Positions 46,965 to 57,444 are shown, counted from the first letter of the stretch. The stretch is DNA of 64,000 nt from Actinacidiphila guanduensis (GCF_900103985.1 NZ_FNIE01000006.1:62001-126000); one strand, 5' to 3'. Made by a program: numbers and translations. The notes: generated from the sequence alone by a model not told the origin.

Positions 46965-49685
46965 ATGGTCACGTTCGCACAGGCGCAGGAGCGCGCCGAG
47001 CGCTGGATCAACGCCGACGTTCCGGCGTACGCCACCCGGGAGATCCGGGTGCGCGAGTTCGACCTCGGGTTCGTCGTGTGGTCCGAGCCCCGGGAGGACG
47101 GCCCGTCCTCCGACGACGGCTCGGTGCGGGTGGTCATCGCCCGCGACACCGGGGAGGCCACCTTGTGGCCCGCCCTGCCCATCGGCGAGCTCGTCCGCCG
47201 CTACCAGGAGGAGTACGGCCAGGTGCCCACCGACGCGGTGCCCGAGCCGCCCCGGCGCCTCGACCTGGAGGCGACCTCCTTCCTGCTGAGCCCGCCGCAG
47301 TGGCTGCAGGACGCCGCCGACCGGATGGGCATCCCCGACCGCCGCACCCAGGAGCGGGAGGGCTCCTCCGGTGCGGCGGGCGGCAGTTCGGACGGGCCGG
47401 GTGCCGGCGCGGCCGACCCGCAGCCGTCCCGGATCGACTACCGGCGGCCGGACGGCGCCGGCTTCGAGACACCCGCGGCCGCCGCCGTGCCCCCCGCCGA
47501 ATCCGCGCCCGTCCGAGGCGATGCACCCGGCGCCGGCGGCATCGACTACCGCAAGCCCGGCAGCACCCCCGAGCCCGCAGCGCCGGTCGACCAGCCGGTC
47601 GACCGACTGCGGCCGGGCGCGGTGCCCGCGCAGGGCAGGGGCGCGTCCGCCGAGCCGGACGGGCAGACGCCCGGGCACGCGGGCGTGGACTTCCGCCGTC
47701 CGGCCGCCGCTCCCGCCGCGGACGGCGGGAGCTGGGCGGGCAAGACGGTCAGCGACTCGGGCGAGCACCAGTCGGTGCCGGTGCCCGAGACGGTGTTCGC
47801 GCCGCCGATCACCGACGCCGACATCCCCGAGCAGCCGCCGGTCTCCGCCGAGGCGCGCACCGAACTGCTGCCGAGCGGCAGTTCGCTGCCCCCGACGCGG
47901 ATCGCCCCCGCGCAGCAGGAGCAGCAGGAGCAGCCGGCTGCGCCCCGTCCCGGGGTGCCGCACACGATCGGCGGTTCGCCGTACCCGCCGCCGGGCGGCC
48001 CCTCGGTCCCCCTGCCGCCGCCGGTCGGCGCCCGGCAGGGCACCCCGCCGCCCCCCGGTGCCGCCGACATCGCCGACCTGGAGACGGCGAAGGCCACGCC
48101 GGGCAGCGTGCCGCCGCCGTACGGGGGCACGCCCCGGCCGCCCGCGGGCCCGGGCACGCCGCCCCCAGCGAGCGCCGACCCGCACTACGCGGCCACCATG
48201 CTCGCCGGCCCCGGCGTACCCCCGCCGCCCCCGGGCGCCGGCACCCCGCCGCCGCCCCCCGGCGCGGGCACGCCCCCGCCGCCCGGGGGCCAGGGCACGC
48301 CCCCGCCCGGGAACCCGCACTACGCCGCGACCATGCTCGCCACCCCCGGCAGCACTCCCCCGCCGCCCGGCGCCGGAACGCCGCCCCCGCCGCCTCCGGG
48401 CGTGGGCGCCCCGCCGCCCGCCGGCGGCAATCCGCACTACGCGGCCACCATGCTGGCCGGCCCCGGCATGCCCCCGCCGGGCGCGGGCGGTCCCCCGCCG
48501 CCTCCCGGGGCAGGCGCCCCGCCGCCCGGGGCGGGCGACCCGCACTACGCGGCGACGATGCTCGCGGGCCCGGGGCTGCCGCCGCCCGGCGCGGGCGGAC
48601 CGCCGCCTCCGCCCGGCGCGGGCCCCGGCATGCCGCCGCCCGGTGCCGGGATGGCGCCGCCACCGCCGCCGGCCTACGGCTACCCGCAGGGCGGCAACGT
48701 GCCGACGGTGGGCCCCGGTTACATGGCCGTGCTGCGCTACCGCGGCCAGGACGGCAGCGAGCAGCAGCTCATCCGGCGTTCGGCGCCCGGCACCCCGCAC
48801 CCGGAGTGGCAGATCCTGCACGAGCTGCGCTCGCTCGGCGTGCGCCCGGAGCAGGTGCTCGAACTCCACACCGAGCTGGAGTCCTGCGACCTGCCGGGCG
48901 GCTACTGCACCCGGATGATCCGCGAGACCTGGCCGCAGGTGCGCATCAGCCACACCGCGCCCTACGGCCGTGACCACGCGAGCCGCCGCCAGGGCGTCCA
49001 GCACCTTCTGACGCACCAGGGCGAGCTGCACCAGGTGGCGGGCGCGCCGGCCAGGCCGCAGCCGCAGCGGGTGCCGATGCCCGACCCGCACGCGGTGCTG
49101 CGGGTGCCGCCGGTCGGCCTGGACGTGATCGGCCAGGAGCTCGCGGGGGCGTTCGGCCCGCAGGGCGTCTTCCGGTTCGACCAGCGCGCGGTGTCCCGGC
49201 AGGGCGTGCCGGACATCGTGGCGCAGACGCTGGTGTGGTCCGGGCTGCCGGTCGACTTCTCGCCGTTCTTCTGGGCGCAGGCCCAGCCGGGCCAGCCGGT
49301 GCCGACCCTGGCCGAACTCGCCGCGCAGCGCGGGGTGCAGCCGGCCCCGGACGCCGGGTCGTACCTGGTGATGGGGAACGACTTCGGCCGCCAGCTGTGC
49401 GTGCAGTACGGCACCGCGCACATCGTCGCGGTGCCGCTGGAGGCGGGGCCCGGCGGGCAGCCGGTGCCGCCGCAGTTCGTGAACTCCAGCCTGCCGGAGT
49501 TCGCCCGCTGCCTGGCGCTGCTGGGCCGGATGTGGCGGCTGCGGATAGGGCTCACGCCCGAGCAGGCCGGGCGCTGGACGGTGGACTTCCAGGCGGAGTT
49601 GGCCGCGCAGGACCCGGCGGCGGTGGCGTCGCCGGACAACTGGTGGTCGGTGCTGGTCGAGCAGATGTGGGACGGCCTGCTGTAG
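46965..49685 (+). CDS. YrhB-like / repetitive linker / deaminase-like / SUKH-4-like fusion protein
   Basis: 906 aa. Residues 1-85 resemble the YrhB immunity fold (FAQAQERAERWINA, GFVVWSEP). About 130-270 is linker with three (I/V)D(Y/F)R(R/K)P motifs (157, 193, 241). About 330-570 is a Pro/Gly tract with PHYAATML at 406, 451, 490 and 526. At 585-670 there is a small deaminase-like domain with HPE (612-614) and a paired Cys641/Cys648. About 700-906 resembles SUKH-4 (FVNSSLPEFARCLALL, NWWSVLVEQMWDGLL). No signal peptide or membrane segment. It is coupled to the preceding nuclease-SUKH gene (9-bp gap; GGAGGGG lies in the end of that gene). A strong terminator follows. Domain assignments are by pattern and need profile searches. 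Confidence 0.8.
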   Translation: MVTFAQAQERAERWINADVPAYATREIRVREFDLGFVVWSEPREDGPSSDDGSVRVVIARDTGEATLWPALPIGELVRRYQEEYGQVPTDAVPEPPRRLDLEATSFLLSPPQWLQDAADRMGIPDRRTQEREGSSGAAGGSSDGPGAGAADPQPSRIDYRRPDGAGFETPAAAAVPPAESAPVRGDAPGAGGIDYRKPGSTPEPAAPVDQPVDRLRPGAVPAQGRGASAEPDGQTPGHAGVDFRRPAAAPAADGGSWAGKTVSDSGEHQSVPVPETVFAPPITDADIPEQPPVSAEARTELLPSGSSLPPTRIAPAQQEQQEQPAAPRPGVPHTIGGSPYPPPGGPSVPLPPPVGARQGTPPPPGAADIADLETAKATPGSVPPPYGGTPRPPAGPGTPPPASADPHYAATMLAGPGVPPPPPGAGTPPPPPGAGTPPPPGGQGTPPPGNPHYAATMLATPGSTPPPPGAGTPPPPPPGVGAPPPAGGNPHYAATMLAGPGMPPPGAGGPPPPPGAGAPPPGAGDPHYAATMLAGPGLPPPGAGGPPPPPGAGPGMPPPGAGMAPPPPPAYGYPQGGNVPTVGPGYMAVLRYRGQDGSEQQLIRRSAPGTPHPEWQILHELRSLGVRPEQVLELHTELESCDLPGGYCTRMIRETWPQVRISHTAPYGRDHASRRQGVQHLLTHQGELHQVAGAPARPQPQRVPMPDPHAVLRVPPVGLDVIGQELAGAFGPQGVFRFDQRAVSRQGVPDIVAQTLVWSGLPVDFSPFFWAQAQPGQPVPTLAELAAQRGVQPAPDAGSYLVMGNDFGRQLCVQYGTAHIVAVPLEAGPGGQPVPPQFVNSSLPEFARCLALLGRMWRLRIGLTPEQAGRWTVDFQAELAAQDPAAVASPDNWWSVLVEQMWDGLL
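48177..48563 (+). repeat. In-frame repeat array encoding (D/N)PHYAATMLA units
   Basis: Four copies of a 9-10-residue unit (residues 405-414, 450-459, 489-498, 525-534) are set in Pro/Gly-rich spacers of 36, 30 and 27 residues. At DNA level the cores CGCACTAC-GCGGC-ACCATGCT are nearly identical while spacers drift, which suggests selection on the peptide. Confidence 0.85.
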
Positions 49686-49720
49686 GCGTGCCGCCCGCCG
49701 CATCGCCGCGGCCGCGGAGT

Positions 49721-49758
49721 ACGGGCCGGGAGGAGGGATTGCCCTCCACCCGGCCCGT
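49721..49758 (+). terminator. Terminator of the 45.9-49.7 kb operon
   Basis: Ten-bp outer stem ACGGGCCGGG (49721-49730) with CCCGGCCCGT (49749-49758) and inner stem GGAGGG/CCCTCC with loop ATTG. It starts 36 nt after the stop. Confidence 0.85.
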
Positions 49759-49800
49759 CGGCGTTTCCTGGGTAGGAGAGAGTCGGAGTGTCGAGGCTCG

Positions 49801-49806
49801 TACAAT
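49801..49806 (+). promoter_or_regulatory. Candidate -10 box of the coiled-coil gene
   Basis: TACAAT is a near-perfect -10 hexamer 60 nt before the start codon. No convincing -35 is seen 16-19 bp upstream. Confidence 0.4.
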
Positions 49807-49865
49807 TCGGGCATAAGTGGTAAATGATGACAGGAGACGGCCCGACGTCGTAAGGGGCAGAGGCC

Positions 49866-50762
49866 ATGAGCAGCGAGACGACCGCATCGGCGAGGGCACA
49901 CACGCGGGGCGGGTTCGCCCCCGCCCGGGGCCGCGGGTACCGGCCGGACCAGGTGGACCGGTTTCTGGACGAGTTGTCGGAGGACCGGGACGCGGCGTGG
50001 GAGCGGGCGGCGCGGCTCACCGTCCTCGCCAACGAGATGGAGGCGGAGTGCGCGGCCCTGCGCCGGCAGGTGGAGGCGCTCGGCCCGGCCGACTTCGCAA
50101 CGCTCGGCCCGGGGGCGCAGGAGCTGCTGCAGATGGTGGAGGAGGAGGCCGCGGCCGTACGCGAGCGGGCCGAGGTCGAGGCGCAGTACGCGCGGGACGC
50201 GGCCGACACCGCGCGGCGCACCCTGCAGGACGAGGCGCGCGCGGCGGCCTCCGCGCGGCTGGCCGCCGCCGAGGAGCAGGCGCAGCGGGTGCTGGACGAG
50301 GCATGCGGGCAGGCCGCGGAGATCCTGGGCTCCGCCCGGTCCGAGGCGGACTCGGTACGGGGCGGGGCCGCGGCGGCGCTCGACGCGGTACGGCAGCAGG
50401 CGGGGCAGGACGCCGCGGCCGCCGACACCGAGCAGCGCGGGCGGCTCCAGTCGCTGGAGCACGAACTCGCCGAGCAGCAGGCGGTGGTGGAGGGGCGGCT
50501 GAACGGTCTGCTCGCCGACGCCGAGCGGCGCCTGGCAGAGGCGCAGCGCGAACGGAGTGCGGCGGAGGACATGCTGCGCAGGCGGCAGGCCGAGGCCGAC
50601 GCCCGTGCCGACCAGCTCATCGAGCAGGCGCGGCTGCACGAGGAGCGGGTGCGGCGCGAGGCCGAGCGGGTGCTGCGGGAGCACGAGCAGCACCGGGACG
50701 AAGTGCGGGCACACCTCGCTCACATCCGGGCGACGCTTGCAGGTATCACGGGGCGCGGCTAG
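49866..50762 (+). CDS. DivIVA-like coiled-coil protein
   Basis: 298 aa. Residues 15-40 (FAPARGRGYRPDQVDRFLDEL) match the DivIVA membrane-targeting N-terminus, and nearly all of the rest (about 40-285) is a Glu/Ala/Arg/Gln-rich coiled coil with a short break near 85-100. Streptomycetes carry several such cytoskeletal-type proteins for polar growth; this one is often labelled cellulose-binding protein without good reason. It probably forms filaments or a scaffold at the membrane. Start: ATG at 49866 after GGGGCAGAGGCC. Monocistronic. Confidence 0.85.
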   Translation: MSSETTASARAHTRGGFAPARGRGYRPDQVDRFLDELSEDRDAAWERAARLTVLANEMEAECAALRRQVEALGPADFATLGPGAQELLQMVEEEAAAVRERAEVEAQYARDAADTARRTLQDEARAAASARLAAAEEQAQRVLDEACGQAAEILGSARSEADSVRGGAAAALDAVRQQAGQDAAAADTEQRGRLQSLEHELAEQQAVVEGRLNGLLADAERRLAEAQRERSAAEDMLRRRQAEADARADQLIEQARLHEERVRREAERVLREHEQHRDEVRAHLAHIRATLAGITGRG

Positions 50763-50794
50763 CTTCTCGCTCAGCTCACGCTGCTCCCTGCCCG

Positions 50795-50861
50795 TAGGGT
50801 TCCGGGGGTTACGGCCCCCGCCGTAGGGGTTCCGGGGTTACGGCCCCCGCCATAGGGGTTC
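50795..50861. repeat. 29-bp tandem repeat, 2.3 copies
   Basis: Units 50795-50823 and 50824-50852 differ only by one shifted G and the last base, and a third partial unit follows. Each unit contains CGGGG-TTACGG-CCCCG, so each can form a hairpin. It lies 33 bp after the coiled-coil gene and may serve as its terminator. Confidence 0.8.
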
Positions 50862-50895
50862 TGCCGCCGCCCGGGTGCCACACCGTCGTGGCCGG

Positions 50896-51050
50896 TCGCG
50901 CGGTTCCTCCCCCAGAGCTTCGCCTGGGAGGTACCCCCAGCGCCCCTACGGCTACGCGCCTGCCCCGCCACGCACGATCCCGACCGCAGGCCCGTGGCCC
51001 CATCCGGGAGCACCCCCTCTGGGGGAGCAGTTCCCCGCGCCCCGCGGCTA
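50896..51050. repeat. Streptomycete intergenic palindromic repeat cluster
   Basis: Two related palindromic blocks. The first has CTCCCCCAG...CTGGGAG (50907-50930) next to GCGCGGTTCC. The second has CCCCCTCTGGGGG (51013-51025) next to AGTTCCCCGCGCCCC. Such GTTCCCCGCGCCCC-type blocks are scattered between streptomycete genes. The 414-bp gap 50763-51176 consists of these and the 29-bp repeats; no gene is seen. Confidence 0.5.
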
Positions 51051-51176
51051 CGCGTCCGCCTCACCACGTGCCACCCCCGGCCGCAGGCCCGCGCTTCCCC
51101 CGCGCCCCCACGCAACGGCGACCCATCTGCTCCGCCGCGTGCCACTCCGGGCGCGGGTCGGCGGGGAAGGGGTGGG

Positions 51177-52577
51177 TCAGGTGAGGGGGACCATTGCGGA
51201 CACGCGGAAGCCGCCGTCGGGGGTGGGGCCCGCGGCGAAGCCGCCGCCGTGGGCGGTGACGCGTTCGCGCATGCCGATCAGGCCGTGGCCGCCTGAGGGG
51301 AGGGAGGGAGCGGGGGCCGTGGTGGGGGCGGCGGGGCCGTTGGTGATGAGGACGGCGACCTCGGCCTCGCGGTAGGCGAGGCGCACCTGGGCCCGGGCGC
51401 CGTCCGCGTGCTTACGGACGTTGGTGAGCGCCTCCTGGACGACCCGGTAGACCGTCGCTTCGATCCGGTGCCCGCAAGGCCGCTCCTCGCCCTCGACGGC
51501 GAGTTCGACGCCCATGCCCGCGGCCCGCGACTCCTGCACGAGTTGGGCGAGCTGCGCCAGCCGCGGCCCGGCGGCCTCCGCCGACGAGCCGTCCAAAGAA
51601 TCGTCGAGGGAGCCGTCCAGGGCACCCTCCGGTGACACCTCGCCCAGCACCCCGGACGGCACCGGCTCAGCCGGCACCACGGGCCCGGCCGGCGCCGCCC
51701 CGTCCGCGGCCGTGCGCAGCACCCCCAGCATCTGCCGCAGTTCGGTGAGCGCCTGCCGCCCCATGTCGCCGAGGAGTTCCGCGCTCGCGGACGCCTTCTG
51801 CGGGTCCTTGAGCGCCACCGCCTTGAGCGCGGACGCGTGCACCACCATCAGGCTCACCCGGTGGGCCACGACGTCGTGCATCTCCCGTGCGATCCGGGCC
51901 CGTTCGGCCGCCCGCGCCCGCTCGGCCCGCTCCAGCGCCTTCTCCGCCAGCAACTCCAGCTCGCGCTCCAGCCCGTCGGCCCGCTCCCGCAGGCTCTCCA
52001 CCAGCCGCCGCCTGGCCCGTACGTACAGGCCCAGCAGCACCGGCGGCCCGGTCAGGCCGAGGGCCATCAGCAGGGAGACCATCACCACCAGGGGCGCCGA
52101 CATGCGGCTGCTGCCGGAGTGGCTGAGGCTGTCCTCGAAGTTGAGGTAGGCCACGAGCATGGTGCCGAGCCCGTTCATCCCGGCCAGCGCCGCGGTGATC
52201 CGCCGCGGCACCTCGGACGCGGCCAGGGTGTAGAGGCCGACCAGCGAAAGGATGAAGCCGGTCTGCGCGGGTGTCACCGCCACGCCGACCAGCACCACCG
52301 CGATCGGCCACCGCCGCCGCAGCAGCAAGGTGGCGCCCACCAGCAGGCCGAACAGAGCGCCCAGCCATGTCACGATCCCGGTCCTGGCCGCGAAGGTCGC
52401 GCCCTCGAAGGCGGCCTCCAGCGCCGAGGCCGCGGCCAGCGCCACGTCCAGGGCGAAGCTGCGCCGCCTCGCCCACCACCACAGACCGGACCCGGCGGGA
52501 GCGGCCCGGCGGCCCACCCCGTCGTCCGGTGCGCGCGCCGCCTCCTCGTCGGGTACGCGCGCCCCCGTCGTACTCAT
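51177..52577 (-). CDS. Two-component sensor histidine kinase (HisKA_3 type)
   Basis: 466 aa. Four to five membrane helices (about 41-58, 66-87, 92-120, 128-146, 161-185), then a coiled-coil linker and the dimerisation/phosphoacceptor helix AREMHDVVAHRVSLMVVHAS with His234. Next are a Ser/Asp-rich insert and the HATPase domain with EALTNVRKHADGA (N-box) and GGHGLIGMRERV (G-box). This NarX-like class signals to LuxR-type regulators. No regulator gene is adjacent; the nearest is at 56135, beyond ppc. The ATG at 52577 begins a hydrophilic N-terminus of about 35 residues. Confidence 0.92.
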   Translation of the reverse strand: MSTTGARVPDEEAARAPDDGVGRRAAPAGSGLWWWARRRSFALDVALAAASALEAAFEGATFAARTGIVTWLGALFGLLVGATLLLRRRWPIAVVLVGVAVTPAQTGFILSLVGLYTLAASEVPRRITAALAGMNGLGTMLVAYLNFEDSLSHSGSSRMSAPLVVMVSLLMALGLTGPPVLLGLYVRARRRLVESLRERADGLERELELLAEKALERAERARAAERARIAREMHDVVAHRVSLMVVHASALKAVALKDPQKASASAELLGDMGRQALTELRQMLGVLRTAADGAAPAGPVVPAEPVPSGVLGEVSPEGALDGSLDDSLDGSSAEAAGPRLAQLAQLVQESRAAGMGVELAVEGEERPCGHRIEATVYRVVQEALTNVRKHADGARAQVRLAYREAEVAVLITNGPAAPTTAPAPSLPSGGHGLIGMRERVTAHGGGFAAGPTPDGGFRVSAMVPLT

Positions 52578-52736
52578 GGCGTCCAGCGTAGGCGGTACGG
52601 CAACCGGCGGGGCGGCCCCGTCAGCGCCGGGCGAACGGGACCCCGGCGGTTACGAGGGCCGCCGACGCGGCGCCTCACGCCCGCACGCGAACGCAGCCAC
52701 GGCCTCGTCCACTCTTCACCGCACACGTCCGCGCCC

Positions 52737-52853
52737 ACCGCCTGGCCACCACCGCGTCCACCACCCCTCACGTACGCCTCCGCGGCCACCGCCGCGTCCA
52801 CCGCCCCCTCGCACGCCTCCGCGGCCACCACCGCGTCCACCGCCCCCTCGTAC
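52737..52853. repeat. 39-bp minisatellite, three copies
   Basis: Units 52776-52814 and 52815-52853 differ at only two positions; 52737-52775 is a more diverged third copy. 39 bp is 13 codons, so frames on both strands stay open through it. It lies in the 519-bp gap 52578-53096 upstream of ppc, which shows no convincing gene. Confidence 0.8.
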
Positions 52854-53096
52854 GCGCACCCGGCACCCGGCCCGGACCCGGCACGGCTCCCGCCTGTCCC
52901 CGCCCGGACCGGCACAAACGCGGCCCGGACCCGGCACCCCCGCACCCTCCGTCCCACCGTTCGGGCCGACCGTCTCGCCGGACGGGCCGCGACCTATCCT
53001 GGAGCGGTCGGACAGCGCGGTCCGCGAGCCCACCTATCTCTCGGTATCCCTCGTATCCCAAGCCGTCGACCACCCCCTGCCTAAGGAGCCGCACCT

Positions 53097-55829
<2,733 letters not shown>

Positions 55830-55853
55830 GGGCGGGCCGGCCGGCAGCGTGAA

Positions 55854-55895
55854 GGGGCGGGCCGCGGGCGGGGACTCCCGCCTGCGGCCCGCCCC
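55854..55895 (+). terminator. ppc terminator
   Basis: Stem GGGGCGGGCCGC (55854-55865) with GCGGCCCGCCCC (55884-55895), extended inside by GGCGGG/CCCGCC. It starts 25 nt after the stop. The rest of the 305-bp gap to 56134 shows nothing distinctive. Confidence 0.85.
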
Positions 55896-56134
55896 GCCGC
55901 GTGCGGCCTCCCCCCGCGGGCCGCGGGAACTTCCGCCAACAGGGCTCCATTCCCCCGCCGAACCCCTACTCTTTTTCCACGACACCGGTGGGGGCCGGCG
56001 TCGATCAGGGGGCGAGACGCACGGGGTCCGGCACCCGGGGCGGGGACGGCGGTCCCGGTCCCGGGTGCCGGGTCCCAAGCGGTGCCGACGCCCCGTCGCC
56101 ACTGGGGGAGTGCCCTGAATCGGGAGTGGTGTCC

Positions 56135-56938
56135 GTGGGTCGCATCCGGGTCCTCGTCGTCGACGACCACAGAATCTTCGCCGAATCGCTCGCTGCGGCC
56201 CTCGCGGCCGAGCCCGATGTCGACGTCTCCGCGGCCGGCAGCGGCGCCGCGGCCCAGCGCTGCCTGGACCGCGCCGCGGCCGACGGCCGCCGCTACGACG
56301 TGCTGCTGGTGGACGCCGACCTCGGCGCCGGGCCGCAGCCGCCGGTCGCGCTGGCCGCCGTGCCGCACGGCCGTTCGCCCCAGGCCAGCGCGCTGGAACC
56401 GCGCGATCCGGTGCTGGACGGCCTGGCGATGGTGGAGCGGATCCGCGCGGCCTACCCCGGCACCCGCACGGTGGTGCTCGCCGAGCGCGACGACCCGGTG
56501 CGGGCCGCGCGGGCGCTGCAGTCCGGCGCCTGGGGCTGGGTGGCCAAGGACTGCTCGCTGTCCCGGCTGCTCGCGGTGGTCCGCGGGGTGCTGCGGGACG
56601 AGACGCACCTGCCGCCGGCGCTGCTCACCGGGGTGCTGCGGGAGCTGACCGCGGCCCGGCGGCACCGCACCGAGAGCGAGCGGCTGGTGGAGTCGCTGAC
56701 CCCGCGCGAGCAGGAGGTGCTGCGGTGCATGGTGGCGGGGCTCGGCCGCAAGGCGGTCGCGGAGCGGCTGTTCCTGTCCCCGCACACGGTGCGCACCCAC
56801 ATGCAGAACGTGCTGGGCAAGCTGGGGGTGCACTCCACGCTGGCCGCGGTCGCGCTGGCCCGGCGGGCCGGGGTCGGGCCGGTGGACCTGCTGCCGTCAG
56901 CCGGGGACGTTGTCGAACGGCGCGGTCAGCTGTCGTAG
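56135..56938 (+). CDS. NarL/LuxR-type response regulator with an insertion in the receiver domain
   Basis: 267 aa. Receiver: acidic pair Asp10/Asp11, phosphoacceptor Asp60 (LLVDADL) and conserved Lys138 (WVAKD). Between Asp60 and the usual DGL helix (95-97) there is an extra Pro/Ala-rich stretch of about 29 residues (65-93), which normal receivers lack. The LuxR helix-turn-helix at 188-245 (LTPREQEVLRCMVAG, SPHTVRTHMQNVLGKLGV) is intact. No kinase gene is adjacent. The GTG at 56135 has GGGAG 8 nt upstream; two GTG codons just before are alternatives. Its 3' end overlaps tamR by 42 bp on the opposite strand. Confidence 0.88.
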   Translation: MGRIRVLVVDDHRIFAESLAAALAAEPDVDVSAAGSGAAAQRCLDRAAADGRRYDVLLVDADLGAGPQPPVALAAVPHGRSPQASALEPRDPVLDGLAMVERIRAAYPGTRTVVLAERDDPVRAARALQSGAWGWVAKDCSLSRLLAVVRGVLRDETHLPPALLTGVLRELTAARRHRTESERLVESLTPREQEVLRCMVAGLGRKAVAERLFLSPHTVRTHMQNVLGKLGVHSTLAAVALARRAGVGPVDLLPSAGDVVERRGQLS

Positions 56939-57394
56939 CAGGGCGGCCAGTTCGGAGCGCTGGCGGTCGCTCAGCTCGCCGAGGATCGACCGCTCCTGGG
57001 CGAGCAGGCCGGCCAGTGCCTCGTCGGCCCGGTCACGGCCCTCGGCGGTGAGCCGGACCAGCACCCCGCGCCGGTCGGTGGGGTCGGGCAGCCGCTCGAC
57101 CAGTCGCTTGTGGGCGAGCCGGTCGATGCGGTTGGTCATGGTGCCGGAGGTGACCAGGGTCTGGGTGAGCAGCTGGCCGGGCGAGAGCTGGTACGGCTTG
57201 CCGGCCCGGCGCAGGGAGGTGAGCACGTCGAACTCCCAGGGCTCCAGGCTGTGCTCGGCGAAGGCCAGCCGCCGGGCCCGGTCGAGGTGCCGGGCGAGCC
57301 GGCTGACCCGGCTGAGCACCTCCAGCGGCTCCACGTCGAGGTCGGGGCGCTCCCGCCGCCACGCAGCCACCAGCCGATCGACCTCGTCCTCCAT
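56897..57394 (-). CDS. tamR: MarR-family regulator (TamR type)
   Basis: 165 aa. The winged-helix MarR core spans about 40-130: LEPWEFDVLTSLRRAG, SPGQLLTQTLVTSGTMTNRIDRL as recognition region, and wing DPTDRRGVLVRLT. It is divergent from the trans-aconitate methyltransferase gene, the arrangement known for TamR, which responds to trans-aconitate, cis-aconitate and citrate and links the TCA cycle to oxidative stress. The identity is inferred from family plus neighbour. An 18-bp perfect palindrome in the shared promoter is its likely operator. ATG at 57394. Confidence 0.88.
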   Translation of the reverse strand: MEDEVDRLVAAWRRERPDLDVEPLEVLSRVSRLARHLDRARRLAFAEHSLEPWEFDVLTSLRRAGKPYQLSPGQLLTQTLVTSGTMTNRIDRLAHKRLVERLPDPTDRRGVLVRLTAEGRDRADEALAGLLAQERSILGELSDRQRSELAALLRQLTAPFDNVPG

Positions 57395-57426
57395 GGCCCC
57401 AGTGTAGTAGGTCTGTCGACATGAAG

Positions 57427-57444
57427 TCTCTTGACATCAAGAGA
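57427..57444. promoter_or_regulatory. TamR operator in the tamR-tam divergent promoter
   Basis: TCTCTTGACATCAAGAGA is a perfect 8-2-8 palindrome of the MarR-site type (TTGA-CA-TCAA). It lies 33 bp upstream of tamR and 117 bp upstream of tam. A more degenerate copy, TGTCGACATGAAG, sits just beside it (57414-57426). Confidence 0.8.

Noticed and set aside
45915-50723. A 1602-codon minus-strand frame
   Set aside because: It is antisense to the nuclease-SUKH, 906-aa and coiled-coil genes. Low-complexity Arg/Gly/Ala sequence with no family pattern; the plus-strand genes have clear domains, ribosome-binding sites and a terminator.
49686-51176. Insertion sequence or prophage trace suggested by many repeats
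   Set aside because: No transposase, integrase or terminal inverted repeats with target duplications were found.
52574-52957. A 127-codon minus-strand frame with 13-residue repeats in the ppc upstream gap
   Set aside because: The repeats follow from the 39-bp minisatellite; no ribosome-binding site and no wider similarity recognised. Listed as a repeat instead.
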